This document shows positions 1 to 10,525 of a stretch of 64,000 bases of DNA, in pieces. Under the pieces are notes generated by a model, which had not been told where the DNA came from, did no database searches, and worked only from the letters and a program-made list of their open reading frames with translations. The translations under genes and the position numbers were made by a program. Position 1 is the stretch's first letter, and each line of letters begins with the position of its first letter. This stretch comes from Penium margaritaceum. Lineage: Eukaryota; Streptophyta; Zygnematophyceae; Desmidiales; Peniaceae. The DNA is taken from assembly GCA_023375785.1 (NCBI GenBank), contig SZWC01000843.1, positions 133,263-197,262 of the forward strand. Reading direction: 5' to 3'.

Positions 1-44
1 CTACACGGTTTTGCCACTACCAATGGAATTCTGGATGCTCACAA

Positions 45-300
45 TTAGCTTGGGAACGTGTGCAGCACCACTGAATCTGAGAGAAAGCTTGAAGCTTTCA
101 ACAGGATATAAGGGAAGGACTCAAAGAGCTCATTGAACCTGATTTCCATCCCCTGCGAGAACAAGAACCAGGCAACATCACCGGATTGTGCCGGCAGCTG
201 ATCAACGTTTGCGGGTGCTACATGCCGCTTTGCTATAACTACATCTATCACCATTGAGAAACAATAATCGTTCCACCCCCTAGGCGCTTTGCATTCCGAT
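45..300 (-). CDS. Possible coding fragment, unknown protein
   Basis: An open minus-strand frame runs from about 300 down to a TAA near 45; the first ATG is at 254 and gives 69 residues. Upstream of that ATG the frame stays open for about 15 more codons, back to a TGA, so the start is uncertain. The composition looks protein-like (for example the stretch DQLPAQSGDVAWFLFSQGM), but I recognise no family. Two codons after the TAA there is a TGA. No signal peptide or membrane segment is evident. It lies outside the repeat arrays, so it could be an exon or a piece of a transposon. Chance is also possible at this length. Confidence 0.2.
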
Positions 301-346
301 CAGTATGTCAGACTCCGTTTGCACAACGCATCAGTATGTCGGACTC
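299..346. repeat. Short direct repeat, 31-bp spacing
   Basis: ATCAGTATGTC followed by A/G and GACTC occurs at 299 and again at 330. These are two copies of a 17-bp word 31 bp apart in otherwise non-repetitive sequence. It may be a small local duplication. No function is suggested. Confidence 0.5.
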
Positions 347-548
347 ACGGAGGGTCTCAGAAGCAAAATCCGACAACAACACCACCTTGGATTGAACAAA
401 GAACCAAAAGGAAGGATCTCGGAATAACATGCCAAGACATCCGGTTGAATTCTCCGAGGACTATTTCTCACTCAACAGTCACAATCGAAAATAGCACAAA
501 ACCAAGTAATGAACGACTGTTAGAGCAATAAGCAAACATAATGGCAAC

Positions 549-595
549 ACTTCCTCTCTATATACAATGCTCTGGATTGTATATAGAGAGGAAGT
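549..595. repeat. Perfect 20-bp inverted repeat (hairpin)
   Basis: The left arm ACTTCCTCTCTATATACAAT (549-568) and the right arm (576-595) are exact reverse complements around the 7-nt loop GCTCTGG. The stem ends are pyrimidine/purine-rich with an AT-rich middle. It could be a foldback element, a small-RNA-like hairpin, or a MITE remnant. It is the only strong dyad of this length that I noticed in the non-satellite flank. Confidence 0.85.
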
Positions 596-967
596 TCATT
601 ACCTCCCAGTTTAACCAAAACAGTTATATCCCTCGTGTTCCACAACTTTGCCGCCGTGTTCTCGCTCTGCTCACTCCTTGCTCCCACTGCCTTTGCCAAC
701 CATTCTCCGCTTACCCCTCTTTCCTTCGTCATCCTTCCCTTAGCACACATGAACCTGTCACTTGTTTTGCTCCTACTTTCTCTCATTCGGCTCCTGTCTA
801 CCTCACATTATAAGTGCCGTGTCCCTCTCGATGCTCAGCGACTAACTCCTTGGGACATCTCACGCTTTTCCACTTCCTTCTTCTACTGAAGTGCTTGTGC
901 ATGTTTGGATTGCTTCTGCCTCCTTCTGCTATTGCCGTCTACGTCCATCTCATTCTTCTGACAAAGA
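596..967. other. Non-repetitive spacer, no gene seen
   Basis: A pyrimidine-rich stretch lies between the hairpin and the minisatellite. Short open frames overlap here in several frames (for example 541-813, 635-889, 814-1095). They contradict one another, run into the minisatellite, and show no domain. I see nothing supportable. Confidence 0.5.
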
Positions 968-2034
968 AAGCTGGACCAAGCCCAAGACAATTGGAGCAAG
1001 TACAAGACACCTGGAGAAATTCCAAGACAACTGGAGCAAGCCAAAAACAACTAGAGCAAGCCAAAGATACGTGGAGCAAGGCCAAGACAGCTTGAGCAAG
1101 CCCAAGACCACTGGAGCAAGCCTAGGACAACTGGTGCAAGGCCAAGATAACAAGAGCAAGCCCATGACAACTGGAGCAAGCCCACGACAATTGAAGCAAG
1201 CTTAAGACAACTGGAGCATGTCCACGAGAATTGGAGCAAGCCCAAGACAACCGGAGCAAGGCAAAGACAAATGGGGAAAGCCCAGGACAACTTGAGCAAA
1301 CATATGACAAATGGAGCAAGGCCAAGCCAACTGGAGCAAGCCCAAGACAACTGGAGCAAGCCCAAGACAACTGGAGCAAGTCCAAGAAAACATGAGCAAG
1401 GCCAAGACAACTAGAGCAAGCCCAAGACACCTAGAGGAAGCCCAAAACAAGTGGAGAAAGCCCAAGACAACTAGAGCAAGACAGAGACAAGAGGAGCAAG
1501 CCAAAGACAAGAAGAACAAGCCCAATACAACTGGAGCAAGGCTAAGACAGCTGGAGCAATCCCAAGACACTACAGCAAGGCCAAGGAAACAGGAGCAAGC
1601 CCAAGACAGCTGGAGCAAGCTCAAGACAACTGGAGCAAGCCGAGGCCAACCGGAGGAATCCCAAGACCACTGGAGCAAGCCGAAGACAACTGGAGAAAGC
1701 CTAAGACAACTAAAGCAAGTTCAAGACAACTGGAGCTAGCCCAAGACAACTGGAGCAAGCCTTACACAACTAGAGCAAGGCAAAGACAAGAGGAGTAAGC
1801 CCAAGACAAATGGAGCAGGGCGAAGACAGCTAGAGCAAGGCCAAGACAACTGGAGCAAGCCCAAGGCAACTGCAAGAAGCCAAAGACAATTGGAGGAATC
1901 CCAAGATAATTGGAGCAAGGTCAAGACAACTGGAGCAAGTCCATGACAACTAGAGCAAGCCAAAGAAAACTGGAGCAAGGCAAAGACAACTAGAGCAAGC
2001 CCAAGACAACTGGGGCAAGACAACTGGAGCAAGC
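968..2034 (-). repeat. 20-bp minisatellite, reverse orientation (~53 units)
   Basis: Tandem copies of a 20-bp unit read on the plus strand as AACTGGAGCAAGCCCAAGAC, with frequent substitutions (CCC/GCC/GCG variants, CTG/CTA). About 53 units fit in this arm. The unit is the exact reverse complement of the unit filling 2049-10525. Open frames across it translate as charged SKPKTTGASPRQLEQ-type repeats and arise because the unit has no stop in any frame, so they are not evidence of a gene. Confidence 0.95.
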
Positions 2035-2048
2035 CACTTTTCTGGAGC
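2035..2048. other. Orientation switch in the minisatellite
   Basis: Between the last reverse unit (ending in GGAGCAAGC) and the first forward unit (CTTGCTCAAG) lie only about 14 bp (CACTTTTCTGGAGC). The two arms therefore face each other as a near-continuous inverted repeat, the shorter arm being about 1.07 kb. It could be a breakpoint inversion or a misjoin. Confidence 0.8.
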
Positions 2049-5000
2049 CTTGCTCAAGTAGGCTTGGGCTTGCTCAACTTGTCTTAGGATTGATCAAGTT
2101 GTACTGGGCTTGATCCAGTTGTCTTGACATTGCTCCAGTTGTCTTGGACTTGCTGGAGTTGTCTTGGGCTCGCTCCTGTTGTCTTGGGCTCGCTTCAGTT
2201 CTCTTGGCCTTGCTCCAGTTGTCATGGCCTTGCTTGAGTTATTCTGGGCTTGCTCCAGGTGTCTTGGGCTTGCTCCAGTTGTCTTGGACTTGCTCTAGTT
2301 TTCTTGGGGTTCGTCCACTTGTCCTGGGCTTGCTCAAGTTGTCTTGGGCTTGCTCCAGTTGTCATTGCCTTGCCCACTTGTCTTGGGCTTGTCGCATTTG
2401 TCTTGGGCTTGCTCCAGTTGTCTTGGCCTTGCTCAAGTTGGCTATGGCGTGCTCCAGTTGTCATGGGCTTGCTCCTGTTGTATTGGCCTTGCTCCAATTG
2501 TCTTAGACCTGCTCAAACTGACTTGGACCTGCTCCAGTTCTCTTGGCCTTGCTCCTGTTGTCTTAGGCTTCCTACAATTGTCTTGGCCTTGCTCTGGGTT
2601 TCTTCGGCTCGCTCCAGTTGTCTTGGGCTTTCTCGAGTTGTCTTGGGCTTGCTCCAGCTGTCTTGCCCTTGACCTAGTTGTCATGGGCTTGCTCCAGTTG
2701 TCTTGGGCTTGTCTTAGTGATCTTGGAGTTGATCCAGTTGTTTTGGGCTTGCGTTAGTTGTCTTCGCATTGGTCCAGTTGTCTTGGGCTTGCTCTAGTTA
2801 TCTTGGGCTTCCTCCTGTTGTCTTGGCCTTGCTCGAGTTGTCTTGGACTTGCTCCTGTTGTCTTTGGCTTGATCCACTTGTATCGGAGGTGTTCATGTTG
2901 TGTTGGGCTTGTTCCAGCTGTCTTGGCCTTGCTCTAGTTGTATTGGCCTCGCTCTAGTTGTCTTGGCGTTTCTCCAGTTGTATTAGTCGTGCTCTAGTTT
3001 TCTTGAGCTCTGTCCAACTTTCTTGGCCTTGCTCCAGTTGTCTTGGCTGTGCTCTAGTTGTCTTGGCCTTGCTCCAATTGTCATGGCCTTGCTCTAGTTG
3101 TCTTGGGCCTGCTTTAGCTTTCTTGGGCTTGCTCCACTTGACTTGGTCTTGCTCCAGTTGTCTTGGCCTTGATCCAATTTTCTAGGGCCTCCATCAATTG
3201 TCTTGGGATTGCTCCAGTTGTGTTGGGCTTGCTCCGGTTTTCTTGGGCTTTCTCCAGTTGTCTTGGCCTTGTTCAAGGTTTTATCGGGCTTGCTCCAGTT
3301 ATCTTGGGCTTGCTCTAGTTGTCTTGGCCTTGCTTCAATTGTCTTGGACTTGCTCCAATTGTTTTGGGCTTGCTCCAGTTGTCTTGGGCTCGCTCTAGTT
3401 GTCTTGGCATTGCTCCAGTTGTCTTGGACTTGATCAAGTTGTTTAGGGCTTGCTCCTGTTGTCTTCGGCTTGCTCCAGTTATCCTGGCCTTGATGTGTTT
3501 TTCTTGGGCTTGCTCCAGTTGTCTTGAGCTTCCTCCTGTTGTCTTGGGCTTGCTCTAGTTATCTTGGCCTTGCTTCAGTTTTCATAGGCTTGCTCGAGTT
3601 GTCTTGGGCTTGTTTTAGTTGTCTTGGGCTTGCTCTAGTGGTCTTGGCTTTGCTCTAGTTGTATTGGCCTTTTTCTAGTTGTTTTGGGCTTGATCTTGGT
3701 GTCTTGGGCTTGCTCGAGTTGTCTTGGTCTTGCTCAAATTTTCCTGGGCTTGCTCCAGTTGTCTTGGGCTTGCTCCACTTGTCTTGGGCTTGCTCCAGTT
3801 GGCTTGGCCTTGCTCCAGTTGTCATAGGCTTGCTCAAGTTGTCCAGGGCTTGCCTGAGTTGTCTTGGCCTTTCTTTAGTTGTCTTGGGCTTGCTCCAGTA
3901 GTCTTGGCCTTGCTCCAGTTTTCTTAGGCTTGCTTCATTTGTCTTAGGCGTGCTCCAGTTTTTGTGGGCTTGCTCCAGACGTCTTGAGTTTGCTCCAGTT
4001 TTATTGGGCTTGCTCCAGTTATCTTGGCCTTGTTTCTGTTGTCCTGGGCTTCTTCTAGTGGTCTTGGTCTTGCTCCAGTTGTTGTGGCCTTGCTCCAGTT
4101 ATCTTTGGCTTAGTCTAGTTGTGTTTGGCTTGCTCCAGTTGTCTTGGCGTTGCTCCAGCTGTTTTGGAATTGCTCATATTGTCTTGGGCGTGGTCCAGTT
4201 GTTTTGCTCCTCCTCCAGTTTTTTTGGGCTTGCTCCAGGTGACTTGGGCTTGCTCCAGTTCTCTTTGCCTTGCTCCAACTTCTTGGAATTGCTCCAGTTG
4301 TCTTGGGCTTGCTCCATTTGTCTTGGGCCTGCTCCAGTTGTCTTGGGCTTGCTTCAGTTGTCTTGGGCTTGCTCCATATGTCTTGGGCCTGCTTTAGTTG
4401 TCTACGCCTTGCTCGTGCTGTCTTAGGCTTTGTTCAAGTTGTGTTGGGCTTGCCCCAATTGTCTTGGGCTTGCTCTAGTTGTCTTGAGCTTGCTCCTGTT
4501 GTCTTGGCCTTGCTTAGTTGTCTTGGGCATGCTCCAAAAAACTGGCTTGCTCCAGTTGTATTGTCCCAATTGTCTTGGGCTTGCTCATTTTGTTTTTGGC
4601 TTGCTCTAGTTGTCTAAGCCTTGCTCCAGGTGTCTTAGACTTACTCAAGTTGTCTTGGGCTTGCTCAAGTGGTCTTGGGCTTGCTCGAGTTTATTTCGCA
4701 TTGCTCTGGTTGTCATAGGCTTGCTCCAGTTGTCTTGGACTTGCTTTTGTTGACTTCGCCTTGCTCCAGTTGTCTTGGAGTTGCTCAAATTGCCTTCACC
4801 TTGCTCTAGCTGTCTTAGGCTTTCACCTGCTGTTTTGGGCTGTCTCCAGTTGTCTTGGGCTTGCTCTTGTTGTCTTTGGCTTGCTTTAGTTGTCTTGGAC
4901 TTGGTTCAATTGGCTTTGCCCTTCTTCAGTTGTCATAGGCTTGCTCGAGCTGTCTTGGGATTGCTTTTTTGTCTTGGCCTTGCTGCAATTGTCTTGGGCT

Positions 5001-8000
5001 TGCTCTAGCTGTCTCGGCGTTGCTCTTGTTGTCTTAGGCTTGCTCCAGTGTTCTTAGGCTTGCTCCAGTTGTCTTTGGCTTGCTCCAGTTGTCTTGGGCT
5101 TGCTCCACTTGTCTTGGGCTTGGTCCAGTTGTCTTGGGCTTGCTCCCGTTGTCTTCACCTTGCTTGAGTTGTCTTGGCCTGGCTATAGTTGTCTTGGCTT
5201 TGCTCCAGTTGTCTTGGCCTTCCTCTAGTTGTCTTCGGCCAGCTCTAGTTTTCTTTTGCTTGCTCTAGTTGTCTCTTGCTTGCTCTAGAAGTATTGGGCT
5301 TGCTCAAGTTGACTTGGGCTTGCTCTGGTTGTCTTCGCCTTGCTTCAGTTGTATTTGGCTCGATCAAGTTGTCTTGGGCTTGCTCCAGTTGTCTTGGCGT
5401 TGCTTCAATCGTGCTGGCCTTGCACTAGTTGTCTTGGCCTTGTCCGAATTGTCTTGGCCTTACTCCAGTTGTCTTGGGCCTGCTCCACTTTTCTTGGGCT
5501 TGCTCTACATGTCTTGGGATTACTTCAGTTGTATTTAGCTTGCTCCAGTTGTCTTGGGCTTGCTCCAATTGTCTTGGCCTTGCTCCAATTGCCTTTGGCT
5601 TGCTCCAGTTGTCTTGGGCTTGCTCCAGTTGTCTTGGGCTTGCCCCAATTGTCTTGGACATGCTCCAGTTGTCTTGGTTTTGCTCCGGTTGTCTTGGCCT
5701 TGCACCAGTAGTCTTGGGCTTGGTCCACCTGTCTTGGGCTTGCTCCAGTAGTCTTGGGCTTGCTCTAGTTGTCTTGGGCTTGCTGCAGTTTTGTTGGCCT
5801 TGCACCACTTGTTTCAAGCTTGCTCTTGTTCTCTTGGGCATGCTCCAGTCGTTTTGGTCTTGCTCTAGTTATCTTTGGCTTGCTCCAGTTGTCTTTGGCT
5901 TGCTCGAGTTGTCTTAGCCTTGCTTGAGCTGCCTTGGACTTGATCCAGTTGTCTTATGCTTCCTCCAGTTGTCTGGGGCTTGCTCCGATTGTCCTTGCCT
6001 TGCTCCAGCTGTCTTGGTCTTCCTCCAGTTGCTTTGGGCTTGCCCCAGGTGTCTTGGCCTTGCTCCAGTTCTCTTGGACTTGCTCCAGTTGTCTTGGGCT
6101 TACTCCAGTTGTCTTGGGCTGGCTCCAGTTGCCTTGGCATTGCTCTATTTGTCATAGGTTTGCTCCAATTGTATTATGCTTGCCGCAGTTGCCTTTGGCT
6201 TTCTCCATTTCTCTTGGGCTTGCTCCAGTTGTCTTGGCCTTGCCCTTGTGTCTTGGCCTTACTCCAGTTGTCTTGGCCTTGCTCTAGTTGTCTTAGGCTT
6301 GCTCCAGCTGTTTTGGCCTCGCTCCAGTTGTCTTGGCTTTACTCCAGTTGACTTGGTCTTGATGGAGTTGTGTTGGGTCTTCTCCATTAGTCTTTGGCTT
6401 GCTCTAGTTGTATTGGCTTTACTCCAGTTCTCTTTGGCTTGCTTGAGTTGTCTTGGCCTTGCTCCAGATGTCTTGGCCTTGCTCCAGTTGTCTTCGGCCT
6501 GCTCGAGTTGTCTTTGGCCTACTCCAGTTGTCTTGGGCTCGCTCCAGGTTTCTTGGCCTAGCTTCTGTTGTCTTGGCCTTGCTCCAGTTGTCTTGGGCTT
6601 TCTCCAGTTATCTTGGGTTTTCTCCAGTTGTCGTAGCCTTACTCCAGTTGTCTTGGACTTTCTCCAGATGTCACGGACTTGCTTCAGTTATCTTGGGCTT
6701 GCTCCAGCTGTCTTCGCTTTGCTCCAATTGTCTTTGCCTTGCTCCAGTTGTTTTGGGCTAGCTCCTCGTCTCTTGGGCTTGCTCTAGTTATTTTGGCCTT
6801 GCTGCAGTTATCTTGGGCTTGCTCTAGTTGTCTTAGGCTTGACCTAGCTGTCTTTGGCTTGCTCTAGTTGTCTAGTTCTTGCTCCAGATGTCTTGGGCTT
6901 ACTTCAACTGTCTTGGCCTTGCTCCAGTTATCTTGGCGTTGCTCCAGTTGTCTTGGCCTTGCTCGAGTTGTCTTGGCATTGCACATATTATCATGGGCTT
7001 GCTCCAGTTTTCTTTGCATTGCTCTAGTTGTCTTGGGCTTGGTCCACTTGTTGTGGGCTTGCTTTTGTTGTCTTGGGCTTGCTTGAGTTGTCTCGGGCTT
7101 GCTTCAGTAATCTTGAGCCTGCTCTAGTTGTCTTGGCCTTGCGTCAATTACATCAGGCTTACTCTAGTTGTCTTGGGCTTGCTCTAGTTTTCTTGGCCTT
7201 GCTCCAAGTATCTTTGGTTTGCTCCAGTTGTATTTGGCTTGCTCCAGTTGTCTTGGCCTTGATCCAGCTTTTTTGGACTTGCTCCAGTTGTCTCGGGCGC
7301 GCTCTAGTTGTCATGGCCTTGCTCCAGTTGTCTTAGGCTTACTCCGGTTTACTTGGCCTTGCTCCAATTGTCATAGGCGTGCTCTTGTTGTCTTGGGCTT
7401 TCTCCAGGTGTCTTGGCTTTGTTCCATTTGTCTTAGGCTTGCTCCAGTTGTCTTGGGCTTGCTCCAATTGTCTTGGGCTTTCTTAGTTGTCTTGGGCTTG
7501 CTCCAGTTTTCTTGCGCTTGCTCGAGTTGTCTTGGCGTTGCTCCAGTTGTCTAAAGCTTGCTCCAGTTGTCTTGGACCTTCCCCAGTTCTCCGGGGCCTT
7601 CTCCAGTTGTCTTGGCCTTGCGCCAAATGTCTTGGGCTTGCTCCAGCTGTCTCAGCCTTGCTCCAATTGTCCTGGCCTTGCTCTAGTTATACTGGCCTTG
7701 CTCGATTTGTCTTGGCCTTGCTCCAGTTATCTTGGGCTTGCTCCAGTTGTCTTTGCCTTGCTCTAGTTGTCTTGGGCTTGGTCCACCTGTCTCGGGCTTG
7801 CTCCAGGTGTCTTGGGCTTGCTCGAGTTGTCTTGGGCTTGTTCTAGTTGTCTTGGACCTGCTCCAGTTGTGTTGGCCTTGCTCCAATTATATCAGGCTTA
7901 CCCTAGTTGTCCTGGGCTTGCTCCAGTTGTCTTGGCCTTGCTCCAGGTATCCTTGGCTTGCTCCTGTTGTCTTTGGCTTGCTCAAGTTGTCTTGGCCTTG

Positions 8001-10525
8001 ATCCACCTGTCTTGGACTTGCTTCAGTTATCTTGGGCATGCTCCAATTGTCTTGGGCTTGCTCTTGTTGTCTCGGGCTTGCTCAAGTTAACTTGGTCTTG
8101 CTCAAGTTCTCATAGGCTTGCTCCAGTTGTCTTGGGCTTGCTCCTGTTGTCTTGGCGTTGCTCCAGTTGTCTTAGGCTTGCACCAGCTGTCTTGGCCTTG
8201 CTCTAGTTGTGTGAGGCTTGAACCAGTTGTGTTGGGCTTGCTCCACTTGTCTTGGGCTTGCTAAAGTTGTCGTGCGCTTGATCTAGCTGGCTCGGCCTTG
8301 CTTTAGTTGTCATAGGCTTACTCGAGTTTTCTTTGGCTTGCTCCAGTTGTCTTAGGCTTGCTCCTGTTGTCTTGAGCTTGCTCCACTTGTCTTGGGTTTG
8401 CTCTAGTTGTCTTGGGCTTGCTCCAGTTGTCTTGGGCTTGCTCCACTTGTCTTGGGCTTGCTACAATTGTTTTTTCCTTCCTCTAGTTGTCTTGGCCTTG
8501 CTCTAGTAATCTTGGCCTTGCTCGAGTTGTCTTGGGTCTGCTCTAGTTTTCCTTGGCTTGCTATAGTTGTCTTGGGCTTGCTCAAGTTGTATTGGGCTTG
8601 ATCTAGTTGTTTTAAGCTTGGTCCACTTGTCTTGGGCTTGCCCAAAATGTCTTGGGCTTGCTCCAGTTGTCTCGGGCTTGCTCCAGTTGTCTTGGCCTTG
8701 CTCTAGTTGTATCATGCTTGCTCTGGTTGTATTCGGCTTGCTCCAGTTGTCTTGGCCTTGCTGAAGTTATTTTTGGCTTGCTCAAGTTGTCTTAGCCTTG
8801 CTTGAGCTGTCTTGGACTCGCTCCAGTTGTCGTTTTCGTCCTCCAGTTGGCTTAAGCTTGCTCTAGTTGTTTTGGCCTTGCTCGAGTTATCTTGGCGTTG
8901 CTGCAGTTGCTTTGGGCTTTCTCAAGGTTTCTTGGGCTTGCTCCAGTTCTCTGGGCCTAGCTCCAGTTTCTTGGGCTTGCTCAAGGTGTCTAGGCTTACT
9001 CTAGTTATCTTGGGCTTGCTCCAGTTGCCTTGGCCTTGATCCTGTTGTCTTAGGTTTGCTGCAGTTATCTTGGGCTTACCCCAGTTGTCTGGGGCTTGCT
9101 CCAGTTTTCTTAGACTTGCTCCAATTGTCTTGGCCTTGAAGCAGTTTTTGTGAGCTTGTTCCATCTATCTTGGGCTTGCTCCAGTTGTCTTGGCCTTGCT
9201 CCAGTTATCTTGGCCTTGCTCCAGCTGTCTTGGCCTTGCTGTAGTTGTCTTGGCCTGCTCCAGATGTCATGGCCCTGTTATAGTTGTCATGGGCCTGCTC
9301 TAGTTGTCTTGGGCTTGCTCCAGTTTTCTTGGGTTTGTTCCACTTGTCTTGGCCTTGCTCCATTGTTCTTGGGCTTGCTCCAGTTGTCTTTGGCTTGCTC
9401 TAGTTGTCTTGACCTTACTCCAGTTGTCTACGACATGATTTAGTTGTCTTGGGCTTGCTCGAGTTGTCTGGGGCTTGCTTCACCTGTCTTGGCGTTGATC
9501 TGGCTGTCTTGGCCTTCTTTCAGTTGTTTTGGGCTTGCTCCAAGTGTATTGGGATTGCTCCAGTTGTTTTGGCCTTGTTCCGGTTATCTTGGGCTTTCTC
9601 CAATTCTCTTGGGCTTGCTCCAGTTGTATTGGGCTTGCCCCAGTTGCCCTTGACTTGCTCTAGTTGTCTTTGGCTTGCTCTTGCTGTCTTGGCCTTGCTC
9701 CACTTGTCTTGGGCTTGCTCCTCCTGTCCTAGCCTTGCTCCAGTTGTCTTGGCCTTACTGGAGGTATCTTGGCCTTGCACTAGTTGTATTGGCTTTGCTC
9801 CAGTTGTCTTAAGCCTGATCGAGTTGTCTTTGGCTTGCTCCAGTTGTCTTGGCCCGCTTCAGTTGCCTTAGCCATGCTCTAGTTGTCTTTGACCTGCTCC
9901 AGTTGTCTTGGGCTTGCTCTAGTTGTCTTGGGCTTGCTCCAGATTTCTTTGCCTTGCTCTAGTTGTCTTGGCCTTGCTCCAGTTGTCTTTGGCGTGCTCT
10001 AGTTGTCTTCAGTTTGCTCCAATTGTCTCAGCCTTGCTCAAGTTGTCTTGGACTTGCTTCGGTTGTCTTGGACTTGCTCCAGTTTTCTTGGGCTTGATCC
10101 AGTTGTCTTAGCCTTGCTCCAGTTATCTTGGCCTTGCTTCAGTTGTTTTGGGCTTACTCTTGGTGTCTTGGACTTGCTCCTGTTGTTTTGGCCTTGTTCT
10201 AGTTATCTTGGGCTTCCTCTAGTTTTCTTCGGCTTGCTCCAGTTGTCTTGGGCGTTCCCTAGTTATCTTGGACTTACTACAGCTTTCTTGGGCTTGCTCC
10301 AGTTGTCTTGGCCTTGCTCTAGTTCTCTTGGGCTTGCTCCAGCTGTCTTGGGCTTGCTTCAGCTGTCTTGGTCTTGCTCCAGTTGTCTTTGCCTTGGTCC
10401 AGTTGTCTTGGCCTTACTCCAGTTGTCTTAGCCTTGGTCCAGTTGTCTTGGCATTACTCCAGTTGTCTTGGCGTTGCTCTAGTTGTCTTTGTCTAGTTGT
10501 CTTGGTGTTGCTCCAGTTGTCTTGG
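2049..10525 (+). repeat. 20-bp minisatellite, forward orientation (~420 units)
   Basis: About 8.5 kb of the unit GTCTTGGGCTTGCTCCAGTT. Units vary at a few positions, most often GGG to GGC and CTCCAG to CTCTAG. Occasional units are shortened or disturbed (for example near 2370, 4540-4570, 7480, 9245 and 10490). Because 20 is not a multiple of three, each frame cycles through one 20-residue repeat (VLGLLQLSWACSSCLGLAPV). Many overlapping open frames of 60-203 codons result, the longest at 6176-6787. I treat them as non-coding: they occur in all frames and end wherever a random stop or indel falls. Confidence 0.95.

Noticed and set aside
541-1095. Overlapping plus-strand frames with hydrophobic starts that resemble signal peptides
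   Set aside because: Pyrimidine-rich DNA gives Leu/Ser/Phe-rich translations in any frame, and the frames run into the minisatellite without a domain.
968-10525. Dozens of open frames of 60-203 codons, hydrophobic on one strand and charged on the other
   Set aside because: The 20-bp unit lacks stops in all frames, so these frames are a by-product of the repeat. They overlap, shift frame at indels and have no common start or end.
968-10525. CRISPR-like array
   Set aside because: The 20-bp repeats are directly adjacent with no unique spacers, in a eukaryotic context.
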